NCBI GenBank assembly: GCA_958354085.1
Contig: CATWUX010000021.1
Span: 1 to 22,742 of the forward strand
DNA: 22,742 nt
Source: an uncultured Oscillospiraceae bacterium
GTDB lineage: Bacteria; Bacillota; Clostridia; Oscillospirales; Acutalibacteraceae
Direction: 5' to 3'
Part shown: positions 16,793-22,742 of the stretch, piece after piece
Layout of the letters: the number at the start of each line of letters is the position of its first letter
How positions within the stretch are numbered: the stretch's first letter is position 1
Made by a program: the position numbers and the translations under genes
The notes under the pieces: model-generated
Told to the model about the DNA's origin: nothing
Database searches by the model: none
Seen by the model: only the letters and a program-made list of their open reading frames with translations

Positions 16793-18538
16793 ATGACAAA
16801 GCATTATATCAAAGGATATCCCCGTCCGCAGTTTGTGCGTCCGGACTGGGAGCTGCTCAACGGAGAATGGGATTTCGCCTTTGACGATGAAGACAAGGGC
16901 TTGGAAAAGGGCTGGGCCGGCGGATTTGGCGATATGCGCAAAATCACGGTTCCCTTTTCCTATGAATCGCCGGCCAGCGGCATAGGCGATGAGACCGCCC
17001 ACCAGATTGTTTGGTACTGCCGCAGACTGACCTTGAGTCCCAAACAGGGGCAGCAGCTTCTGCTGCATTTTGAGGGCTGTGACTATTCCACCGGCGTTTG
17101 GCTCAACGGTTCCTATTTGGGACAGCATGACGGCGGCTATACCCGGTTTTCCTATGACTTGACGCCGGCGGCGCAGGAAGGCGAGAACATTCTGGTGGTG
17201 CGGGTAAAAGACAGCTTTTCGACCACTCAGCCGCGCGGGAAGCAGCGTTGGAAACCGGAAAATTTCGGTTGCTGGTATGTTCAGACAACCGGTATATGGA
17301 AATCCGTGTGGTTGGAGCGGGTTCCGTCCGCCCACATCCAAAGCGTGAAAATCACACCGCTTTTCGATGAAGAGCGTGTGCAGATGGAATTCAAGCTGGC
17401 GAACTGCCGGCAGAGCGCCGAGCTGGAGGCGATCATCTCCTTCGACGATACGCAGGTCAACCGGGTTCGGCAAAGCGTCAACGGGATCACCCTGCGGCAG
17501 ACCTATGACTTGCGCACGGCAGCTATGGATTGGAAGGTGGCGGCTTGGAGTCAGGCGGCTCCGAATCTGTACGATGTGACGTTCAATCTGTACGTTGACG
17601 GCGTGCTGACCGACACCGCATATTCCTATTTCGGTTTGCGTAAAATTGCTTGTGAAGACGGACGGCTGCGGCTCAACAACAATCCGTTATATCTGCGGAT
17701 GGTGTTGGATCAGGGCTATTGGCCGGACTCCCATCTGACGCCGCCCAGTGAGGAAGCGCTGATAGAGGATATTCAAAAAACGCTGGAAATGGGCTTTAAT
17801 GGATCGCGCAAGCACCAAAAGGTGGAGGATGAACGCTGGCTTTATTGGTGCGATGTACTGGGGCTGTTGGTATGGCATGAAATGCCCTCCGCTTATGAAT
17901 ACGATGACGAGGCGGCGTCGGCCTTTCTGCGGGAATGGACAGCCGCGGTTCGGCAGCATTACAACCATCCGTGCATCATCACCTGGGTACCGGTCAACGA
18001 ATCCTGGGGCGTACCCAACATCTATGGCGACAAGCGGCAGCAGCAGTTTACCGAAGCGGTATATGCCGTTACCAAGACATATGACCTTTTCCGCCCCGTG
18101 ATCGTCAACGACGGATGGGAACATACCGTGTCGGACATTGTGACACTCCACGACTACGATTGTTCGGGCGAAAGCATGATGGCCCGTTACGGCAAGGATC
18201 TGGGAGCAATCCTGCGCAATGAGATTTCCCATAACAATTACCGCTATGCCTTTGCTTCCGGCTACGGTTATCATGGCCAGCCGGTCATCATCAGCGAATA
18301 CGGCGGCGTCGCCATAGAAGGAGGCGAAGGCTGGGGATACAATGGCAAGGTGAAGGACGAGGCGGCCTGCGCCGACCGGATCGAATCCCTGACCGATGCC
18401 ATCAAATCGATGGATATCGTCTGCGGTTACTGCTATACACAGCTGACCGATGTTCAGCAGGAGGTCAATGGGCTGCTGTATGCGGATCGTACTCCAAAAG
18501 TTTCACTTGACAAAATCTCCCATATAAATCTAAAATGA
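16793..18538 (+). CDS. Glycoside hydrolase family 2 enzyme, cytoplasmic
   Basis: 581 residues, no signal peptide. Jelly-roll sugar-binding domain (about 1-175, RPDWELLNGEWDFAFDDED and WLNGSYLGQHDGGYTRFSYD), Ig-like domain (about 180-285), and TIM barrel (about 290-581). The family marker SRKHQKVEDERWLYWCDVLG is at 338-357; the acid/base is Glu403 in VPVNESWG and the nucleophile Glu502 in IISEYGG. The Asn-x-Lys pair of beta-glucuronidases is missing: the matching place reads VNGLLYADRTPK. So beta-galactosidase, mannosidase or another exo-activity is more likely than glucuronidase. The ATG at 16793 was chosen for GAGAGGA 12 bases upstream; an in-frame ATG at 16781 is too close to that site. It would act on sugars brought in by the transporters. 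A 101-base gap separates it from the permease gene. Confidence 0.88.
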   Translation: MTKHYIKGYPRPQFVRPDWELLNGEWDFAFDDEDKGLEKGWAGGFGDMRKITVPFSYESPASGIGDETAHQIVWYCRRLTLSPKQGQQLLLHFEGCDYSTGVWLNGSYLGQHDGGYTRFSYDLTPAAQEGENILVVRVKDSFSTTQPRGKQRWKPENFGCWYVQTTGIWKSVWLERVPSAHIQSVKITPLFDEERVQMEFKLANCRQSAELEAIISFDDTQVNRVRQSVNGITLRQTYDLRTAAMDWKVAAWSQAAPNLYDVTFNLYVDGVLTDTAYSYFGLRKIACEDGRLRLNNNPLYLRMVLDQGYWPDSHLTPPSEEALIEDIQKTLEMGFNGSRKHQKVEDERWLYWCDVLGLLVWHEMPSAYEYDDEAASAFLREWTAAVRQHYNHPCIITWVPVNESWGVPNIYGDKRQQQFTEAVYAVTKTYDLFRPVIVNDGWEHTVSDIVTLHDYDCSGESMMARYGKDLGAILRNEISHNNYRYAFASGYGYHGQPVIISEYGGVAIEGGEGWGYNGKVKDEAACADRIESLTDAIKSMDIVCGYCYTQLTDVQQEVNGLLYADRTPKVSLDKISHINLK

Positions 18539-18545
18539 TTTTAGA
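18507..18545 (+). promoter_or_regulatory. Promoter of the ArsR-type gene with palindromic operator over the -10
   Basis: TTGACA (18507-18512, perfect -35), an 18-base spacer and TAAAAT (18531-18536) form a good sigma-A promoter lying inside the last codons of the GH2 gene. The palindrome TCTAAAA-TGA-TTTTAGA (18529-18545) covers the -10 and the predicted start site; its centre is the GH2 stop codon. This is the classical place for a repressor to block transcription, so autoregulation by the ArsR-type protein starting at 18574 is proposed. Confidence 0.6.
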
Positions 18546-18573
18546 AGAGATTCGTTGAGGGCGGAGGGTGCGT

Positions 18574-19512
18574 ATGAACCGGAAAACAGCCATTGAATTG
18601 GGAGATACGGAAAAATTAGTCAGCTTGGGAAAGGCGCTGGCTTCGGACGTACGGGTGGAGATCCTGCGTATGCTGCGGGAGGAAACGCTGTCGGTGAACG
18701 AGATCGCCACCATTTTGCATATTCCGGTTTCCTCTGCGGCTCTGCATGTGAAAACGCTGGAAACGGCGGGACTTATTCTTTCGGAATATCAGCCGGGACT
18801 TCGCGGTGCCAAAAAGGTTTGCAGTCTGCGGTTGGATATGATTGATTTGATCATCGTGCCGGAGCATGAGGTGATTCCGGATAAGCAGTTTATGCTGATC
18901 TCCGCGCCTTTGGGCAGCTATTTTGATTGTTCGGTGGAGCCTACCTGCGGTATGGTGAATGAACAGGGCTATATTGACACCGACGATACCCCTTCTGTTT
19001 TTTATCATCCCGACCGTTTTTCCGCTCAGCTGCTGTGGTTTAACCGTGGCTATGTGGAATACCGTTTTCCCAGCTCTTGCTTGCGGATCGGCCGGGCTTC
19101 CAGTATCGAGATATCTCTGGAGCTTTGCTCAGAGGCGGCGAATTACCGGAATATTTGGCCCAGTGACATTACTATCTGGATCAATGACGTAGAGGTTCTG
19201 ACCTATGTATCGCCCGGAGATTTCGGTGGCAGACGAGGCAAAAACAACCCCGCTTGGTGGTCGGATCTGTATACCCAGTATGGTTTGCTGAAGAACTTCA
19301 AAGTGGATGAGGCCGGAAGCTATATCGACGAAATTCCGGCTTCCGATGTGGTGCTGAACGATTTGCATCTTTATGATAAGGACTATATTTCGTTTCGGAT
19401 CGGCATCAAAAAAGAAGCCAAAAATCAAGGCGGCATCAACATATTCGGCGAGAAGTTCGGCGATTACAGTCAGGACATCGTTATGCGGTTGAACTATGTA
19501 TCGAATTTATAA
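18574..19512 (+). CDS. ArsR-type winged-helix regulator with large C-terminal sensor-like domain
   Basis: 312 residues. The first 90 or so form an ArsR-type winged helix-turn-helix (LGKALASDVRVEILRMLREE, VNEIATILHIPVSSAALHVK, TLETAGLILSEYQ). The metal-binding ELCVCDL motif of ArsR/SmtB is absent, so it is not a metal sensor of that kind. The C-terminal 200 residues are beta-rich and acidic-aromatic (YVEYRFPSSCLRIGRASSIE, WPSDITIWINDVEVLTYVSP, NNPAWWSDLYTQYGLL) and look like a jelly-roll; a sugar-sensing role is inference. The ATG at 18574 has GGAGGG five bases upstream; a GTG at 18568 in the same frame overlaps that site. It has its own promoter and is followed after 14 bases by the URO-D-like gene. 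Confidence 0.82.
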   Translation: MNRKTAIELGDTEKLVSLGKALASDVRVEILRMLREETLSVNEIATILHIPVSSAALHVKTLETAGLILSEYQPGLRGAKKVCSLRLDMIDLIIVPEHEVIPDKQFMLISAPLGSYFDCSVEPTCGMVNEQGYIDTDDTPSVFYHPDRFSAQLLWFNRGYVEYRFPSSCLRIGRASSIEISLELCSEAANYRNIWPSDITIWINDVEVLTYVSPGDFGGRRGKNNPAWWSDLYTQYGLLKNFKVDEAGSYIDEIPASDVVLNDLHLYDKDYISFRIGIKKEAKNQGGINIFGEKFGDYSQDIVMRLNYVSNL

Positions 19513-19526
19513 AAGAAGGTGTTTTT

Positions 19527-20699
19527 ATGCAAGATGGTATTCATGGGTTGCTCCCGCAGGAGCAGCTGGCGGAAGGAACCCGCAAACTGAGGGATTTTTA
19601 TGATGGAAAGCCGGGCTCCCCTTTTGTATTGAGAGAATTTGGTTATTATTCCTTGGATCGCTGGATCCGCGAAGGGTATCTCAAGTCCTATTCGGAGGTG
19701 AACGGGGATTACGATGCGTATCTGCGGTCGGTTTTCGGCTTTGATGAGCCGGGGCAATTTGATATTTGGAACTTGGGTTGGTGCGAAGCGGAATTCAGTC
19801 CTTTTTTCGAGGAAAAGGTTATCGAGGATCGAGGAGACCACGAGGTAGTGCAGGATTTTGCCGGCCGGCATGTTCTCTTTTTTAAGGACAGGCGTTCCGG
19901 CTATATGCCGGAATATCTCTCCACCCCGGTGAAGGATATGAAAACCTGGCAGGAGAATGTGAAATGGCGGCTGAATCCTCGGGATACGGCTCGTGTTAAC
20001 AAAACGGCAGAGATTCTCGAGCCGGCTGTGGAAGCCGCCCGCCAGGGAAAGGTCATCAGCCAGCGCATTATCGGCGGCTATATGTATCTGCGCAGCCTCA
20101 TGGGGCCGGAGGATCTCTGTTACCTCTTTTATGATGAGCCTGATTTGATTCACGATTGCATGCAGACCTGGTTGGAATTAGCCGACAGCGTAACTGCACA
20201 GATTCAGCAAAAGGTCAGTTATGACGAAGTGTTTTTGGCGGAGGACATCTGCTATAACCACGGACCGCTGATTTCCCCCGACATGATGCGGGAATTCTTG
20301 TTCCCTTATTATCAACAGTTGATTCATAACATCCGTAGCCGTCAGCTGGACAAAAACCGCCGTTTGAATATTCAGGTGGACACAGACGGTTTTTGCTGGC
20401 CGGTTATCGACATGTATCGTGAAGCCATCGGCATGAATTATATGAGTCCGTTTGAGGCGGCTGCCGGTTCCGATATTTTGGAATCCGGAGAAAAATGGCC
20501 GGAGCTGTTGCTGTCAGGCGGTATCGACAAGCGGGTTCTCGCGACCACGCCGGAAGAAATGGATCGGTATCTGGACAAGGTTTTGCCCGCGCTTCATAAA
20601 AGAGGCGGTTATATCCCCACTTGCGACCACGGTGTGCCCGAAGAGGTTTCTTTTGAAAACTATATGCATTTCCGTCGTCGGATAGCGGAGTACGCTTAA
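19527..20699 (+). CDS. Uroporphyrinogen decarboxylase / cobalamin-methyltransferase superfamily protein
   Basis: 390 residues with the family's typical elements: NLGWCEAEFSPFFEEKVIED, AEDICYNHGPLISPDMMREF, YMSPFEAAAGSDI and GGYIPTCDHGVPEEVSFENY. True HemE is shorter and lies with haem genes; none are here. In MtaA/MtbA-type methyltransferases zinc is held by His-x-Cys and a late Cys. Here the first pair position reads VDTDG (284-288) while Cys366 and His368 remain near the C-terminus, so the canonical zinc site is not intact. Such proteins recur in Firmicute sugar loci without a known reaction; removal of O-methyl groups from sugars is a guess, and no corrinoid protein is encoded nearby. Ribosome site AGAAGG precedes the ATG; probably co-transcribed with the ArsR-type gene. 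Confidence 0.8.
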   Translation: MQDGIHGLLPQEQLAEGTRKLRDFYDGKPGSPFVLREFGYYSLDRWIREGYLKSYSEVNGDYDAYLRSVFGFDEPGQFDIWNLGWCEAEFSPFFEEKVIEDRGDHEVVQDFAGRHVLFFKDRRSGYMPEYLSTPVKDMKTWQENVKWRLNPRDTARVNKTAEILEPAVEAARQGKVISQRIIGGYMYLRSLMGPEDLCYLFYDEPDLIHDCMQTWLELADSVTAQIQQKVSYDEVFLAEDICYNHGPLISPDMMREFLFPYYQQLIHNIRSRQLDKNRRLNIQVDTDGFCWPVIDMYREAIGMNYMSPFEAAAGSDILESGEKWPELLLSGGIDKRVLATTPEEMDRYLDKVLPALHKRGGYIPTCDHGVPEEVSFENYMHFRRRIAEYA

Positions 20700-20717
20700 A
20701 TTTGAGACAGCAGTGAA

Positions 20718-20757
20718 AATGCCGAAAGCCCTTGATTTATCAAGGGTTTTCGGCATT
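20718..20757. terminator. Bidirectional hairpin terminator between convergent genes
   Basis: Arms 20718-20735 and 20740-20757 pair over 18 bases with one G-T wobble and a TTTA loop. It lies 18 bases after the URO-D-like stop and 30 bases past the end of the prephenate dehydrogenase gene coming the other way, so it can serve both. The U-tracts are short on either strand (TTTAT to the right, TTTTC to the left). On the right it is followed by a second copy of the 9-base GGCATTTAT. Confidence 0.75.
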
Positions 20758-20787
20758 TATGGCATTTATTCCATGTTCAGGGCAAGA

Positions 20788-21627
20788 TTATGGCTTTTTC
20801 AGGCTTTTTTCCTTCAGGATGCGGCCATCCCGGAGCAGTTGCTCCAGCTGTGCGGCATTATCCGTCAACAGCGCCTGCCGGTATTCCTCCAGATGTCCCA
20901 TGATCTGTTCGATCTCGTGAATCAGCGGCGCCTTGTTGAACATAAAAAGCTCCGTCCACATGTGCTCGTTCAGCTTTGCCACACGTGTCAGATCCAGAAA
21001 GCTGCCGGCGCTGAAGCCGCTTTCATTGTCCAGCGTCGGGCTCTTGATGTAGGCATTGGACACCACATGCGCCAGCTGCGACGTAAACGCAATGGTTTGG
21101 TCGTGTATGAGCGGCGTCGTCAGCACGATATTGGTAAACCCCAGAGCAACGGCCAGCTGCCGGATCGTGTCCAAAGCCGCCGGCGGAACGGTTTCATCCG
21201 GTGTCAGGATCAGGCTCGCCCCGACAAACAAATCCGTCAGCGAATAGGAAAAACCGGAGTATTCCCGTCCGGCCATCGGATGTGCGCCGATAAACGTCAC
21301 GCCCCGCTCTTTGAGCAGAGGGGCGCACTGCGCCACAATGACCTCCTTGACGCCGCAGGTGTCCATGACCAGATTTCCGGCAGAAAATCTTTCACCGTTT
21401 TCTCGAATAAAATCCAAGGTCGCCTGCGGATGCAGGCAAACAATCGTCAAATCGGCTTTTTCCAGCTGCTCCGTGCCGACCGCTGCGTCGATGACGCCTT
21501 CGTTCAACGCCTGTCGGATCGTGTCCGGATCGTTGTCCAACCCCCAGCAGCTATGCGCGGTGTACCGCTTGATCGCCTTGCAAAAGGAGCCGCCGATCAG
21601 CCCCAAACCTACCACCAGAATATTCAT
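20788..21627 (-). CDS. tyrA: Prephenate dehydrogenase
   Basis: 279 residues: an N-terminal Rossmann fold with GLGLIGGS (7-14) and an acidic residue ending the second strand (WGLDND, NAD-type preference); the conserved GAHPMAGREYSG (114-125), whose His is the family's catalytic residue; and a C-terminal all-helical domain (about 165-279) with FTSQLAHVVSNAY. It oxidatively decarboxylates prephenate to 4-hydroxyphenylpyruvate in tyrosine synthesis. No ACT regulatory domain is present, so feedback control would differ from the longer forms. The ATG at 21627 was chosen over 21660 because AAAGGAAC lies about nine bases upstream and the Rossmann fold begins at once. It is unrelated to the sugar locus and stands alone, diverging from a LysR-type gene. 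Confidence 0.92.
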   Translation of the reverse strand: MNILVVGLGLIGGSFCKAIKRYTAHSCWGLDNDPDTIRQALNEGVIDAAVGTEQLEKADLTIVCLHPQATLDFIRENGERFSAGNLVMDTCGVKEVIVAQCAPLLKERGVTFIGAHPMAGREYSGFSYSLTDLFVGASLILTPDETVPPAALDTIRQLAVALGFTNIVLTTPLIHDQTIAFTSQLAHVVSNAYIKSPTLDNESGFSAGSFLDLTRVAKLNEHMWTELFMFNKAPLIHEIEQIMGHLEEYRQALLTDNAAQLEQLLRDGRILKEKSLKKP

Positions 21628-21674
21628 ATGTATGTTCCTTTCCAGAGAAATCCCAACCACCGTTTTATATCTCT

Positions 21675-21703
21675 ATTATAAAAGCTTGTGCGCCAAGAAG
21701 CAA
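21675..21703 (-). promoter_or_regulatory. Promoter of the prephenate dehydrogenase gene
   Basis: On the minus strand TTGCTT (21698-21703), a 17-base spacer and TATAAT (21675-21680) make a good sigma-A promoter, with a leader of about 40 bases before the ATG at 21627. Confidence 0.65.
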
Positions 21704-21716
21704 CTACCCTTGCAAA

Positions 21717-21734
21717 AACTTTATCCGTAAAGTT
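21717..21734. promoter_or_regulatory. Inverted repeat between tyrA and the LysR-type gene
   Basis: AACTTTA-TCCG-TAAAGTT, perfect 7-base arms with a 4-base centre, lies upstream of both divergent promoters. LysR-type regulators usually bind such dyads (T-N11-A type) between their own gene and the divergent target, so it is a candidate binding site. The rest of the 206-base spacer holds only the two promoters. Confidence 0.4.
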
Positions 21735-21784
21735 GGTTTTTGGGGAAGAGACGAGGATATTCAGCCGCAAAACCATGCCGGGGC

Positions 21785-21813
21785 TTTGCACATTCCGAAA
21801 TATGTGGTATACT
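21785..21813 (+). promoter_or_regulatory. Promoter of the LysR-type gene
   Basis: TTTGCA/TTGCAC (21785-21791) and TATACT (21808-21813) with 16-17 bases between them. The predicted start site is about 15 bases before the ATG, giving a very short leader that just includes the ribosome site GGAAGGTGAG. Confidence 0.55.
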
Positions 21814-21833
21814 GGCAGCAGGAAGGTGAGAGC

Positions 21834-22742
21834 ATGAATCTGCTGCATTTAAAATACGCCGTGGAAGTGGAAAAAACGCGCTCCATCAATAAGGCGGCGG
21901 AAAATTTGTACATGGGGCAGCCCAATCTCAGCCGCGCCATTAAAGAGCTGGAGGAATCCCTCGGCATCACGATTTTTAACCGCACCTCAAAGGGCATTTC
22001 GCTCACGCCGCAGGGGGAAGAGTTCCTTGGCTACGCGAAAAACATCTTAGCGCAGGTCAGTGCGGTCGAGGCTATGTATCAGCGGGATAAGTCTGCCCGG
22101 CAGCAATTTTCCATTTCGATTCCCCGCGCCAGCTATATTGCGCACGCCTTTACCTCGTTTGTGCAAACATTGGACGACGATCGCGAGATGGAGATCACCT
22201 TCCGGGAAACCAATTCCATGAACGCGATCCACAATATTTTGCAGGAGGACTATTCCCTCGGTATTATCCGTTATCAGGCGGCGTTTGAACCGTATTTTGC
22301 CACGATGCTGCATGAAAAAGGCTTGCAATCCGAGGAGCTGTGGGAATTTTCCTATGTCGCGGTGATGTCCGCTCAGCATCCGCTGGCGCACAAGGACACA
22401 CTTTCGCTCGCGGATTTGGGCCGGTATGTGGAAATCGCTCATGGCGATCCGTATGTTCCCTCCATGCCCATTGCCGATGTGAAAAAGGCGGAGCTGTCTG
22501 ACCGGATCGATAAGCGGATTTTTGTGTTTGAGCGCGGCAGTCAGTTCGACCTGCTCAGCGATGTACACAACACCTATATGTGGGTGTCGCCGATCCCTGC
22601 CACGCTGTTGAACCGGTACGGATTAGTGGAAAAACGCTGCGAGGATTATGACAAACGGTATAAAGATGTACTAATATACAGAAAGGAATATCATTTTTCC
22701 GAGTTAGACACGCGTTTTTTGAAGCTGCTCCGACAGGTGCGG
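21834..22742 (+). CDS. LysR-family transcriptional regulator, 3' end cut by window edge
   Basis: 303 codons open to the right edge, close to the usual full length (about 300-310), so only a few residues are missing. The N-terminal winged helix-turn-helix is clear: MNLLHLKYAVEVEKTRSINK, AAENLYMGQPNLSRAIKELE, ESLGITIFNRTSKGISLTPQ. The effector-binding domain starts near residue 90 (FSISIPRASYIAHAF) and has VAVMSAQHPLAHKDTLSLAD, typical of the family. GGAAGGTGAG precedes the ATG. Its divergent position relative to the prephenate dehydrogenase gene suggests control of that gene, but LysR proteins often have other targets. Confidence 0.9.
   Translation, partial: MNLLHLKYAVEVEKTRSINKAAENLYMGQPNLSRAIKELEESLGITIFNRTSKGISLTPQGEEFLGYAKNILAQVSAVEAMYQRDKSARQQFSISIPRASYIAHAFTSFVQTLDDDREMEITFRETNSMNAIHNILQEDYSLGIIRYQAAFEPYFATMLHEKGLQSEELWEFSYVAVMSAQHPLAHKDTLSLADLGRYVEIAHGDPYVPSMPIADVKKAELSDRIDKRIFVFERGSQFDLLSDVHNTYMWVSPIPATLLNRYGLVEKRCEDYDKRYKDVLIYRKEYHFSELDTRFLKLLRQVR

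Noticed and set aside
16793..18538. Naming the GH2 enzyme as beta-glucuronidase on account of size and layout.
   Set aside because: The Asn-x-Lys motif that recognises the glucuronate carboxylate is absent at the expected position before the C-terminal RTPK segment.
19527..20699. Assignment as hemE, uroporphyrinogen decarboxylase of haem synthesis.
   Set aside because: The protein is longer than HemE, the sequence fits the wider superfamily better, and neighbours are sugar genes, not haem genes.
20713..21681. A 322-codon plus-strand open frame opposite the prephenate dehydrogenase gene.
   Set aside because: Product is low-complexity Gln/Arg/His-rich; the minus strand encodes a clear TyrA with GxGxxG and HPMAG motifs.
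1..22742. CRISPR arrays, tRNA or rRNA genes, insertion sequences and phage genes.
   Set aside because: No regularly spaced repeats, cloverleaf sequences, transposase or integrase signatures or terminal inverted repeats were found by reading both strands.

Overview
The window reads as a chromosomal glycan-uptake and degradation locus from a low-to-medium GC Firmicute, most likely a clostridial (Oscillospirales-like) gut or anaerobic bacterium. This rests on strong AGGAGG-type ribosome binding sites, sigma-A-type promoters, lipoprotein and Gram-positive secretion signals, carbohydrate ABC importers without a dedicated ATPase, and AraC/ArsR/LysR regulators. The taxon is inferred; no rRNA or other marker is present.

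Left part (1-2836, minus strand): two related GH43-like beta-propeller proteins. The outer one (1-858, running off the left edge) has no signal peptide. The inner one (1008-2836) has a signal peptide, a CBM6/35-like module, a Ser/Thr/Pro-rich linker and a C-terminal membrane anchor, but it appears broken by an out-of-frame deletion of roughly 58 bases inside the catalytic domain. A perfect 16-bp hairpin with a UUCG loop lies between them.

Centre (2904-18538, plus strand): a divergent AraC-type regulator, then a long polycistron: a lipoprotein sugar-binding protein; a 979-residue protein that fuses two carbohydrate-binding-like beta-sandwiches and a helical segment to a second solute-binding domain; a permease pair; an NHL-propeller/TPR membrane protein; a YIP1-family membrane protein; a secreted 851-residue DUF5696-like protein; a second permease pair; and a cytoplasmic GH2 glycosidase. 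Two permease pairs and two binding proteins with no ATP-binding subunit imply energising by a shared ATPase encoded elsewhere (MsmX type). The block from the fusion binding protein to the second permease pair is the most interesting part: it looks like a dedicated surface machine whose NHL/TPR, YIP1 and DUF5696 members have no role I can assign.

Right of the operon (18574-20699): an ArsR-type regulator with a large C-terminal sensor-like domain, driven by its own promoter whose -10 lies in a palindrome, followed by a URO-D/methyltransferase-superfamily protein. A shared hairpin at 20718-20757 closes this region.

Right end (20788-22742): a separate housekeeping-type pair, a prephenate dehydrogenase (minus strand) diverging from a LysR-type regulator (plus strand, cut by the right edge).

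Working model (inference): a surface GH43 enzyme and the DUF5696 protein process or hold a polysaccharide outside the cell, the two transporters import oligosaccharides, and the cytoplasmic GH43 and GH2 enzymes finish them, under AraC and ArsR-type control. The substrate cannot be told from the sequence.
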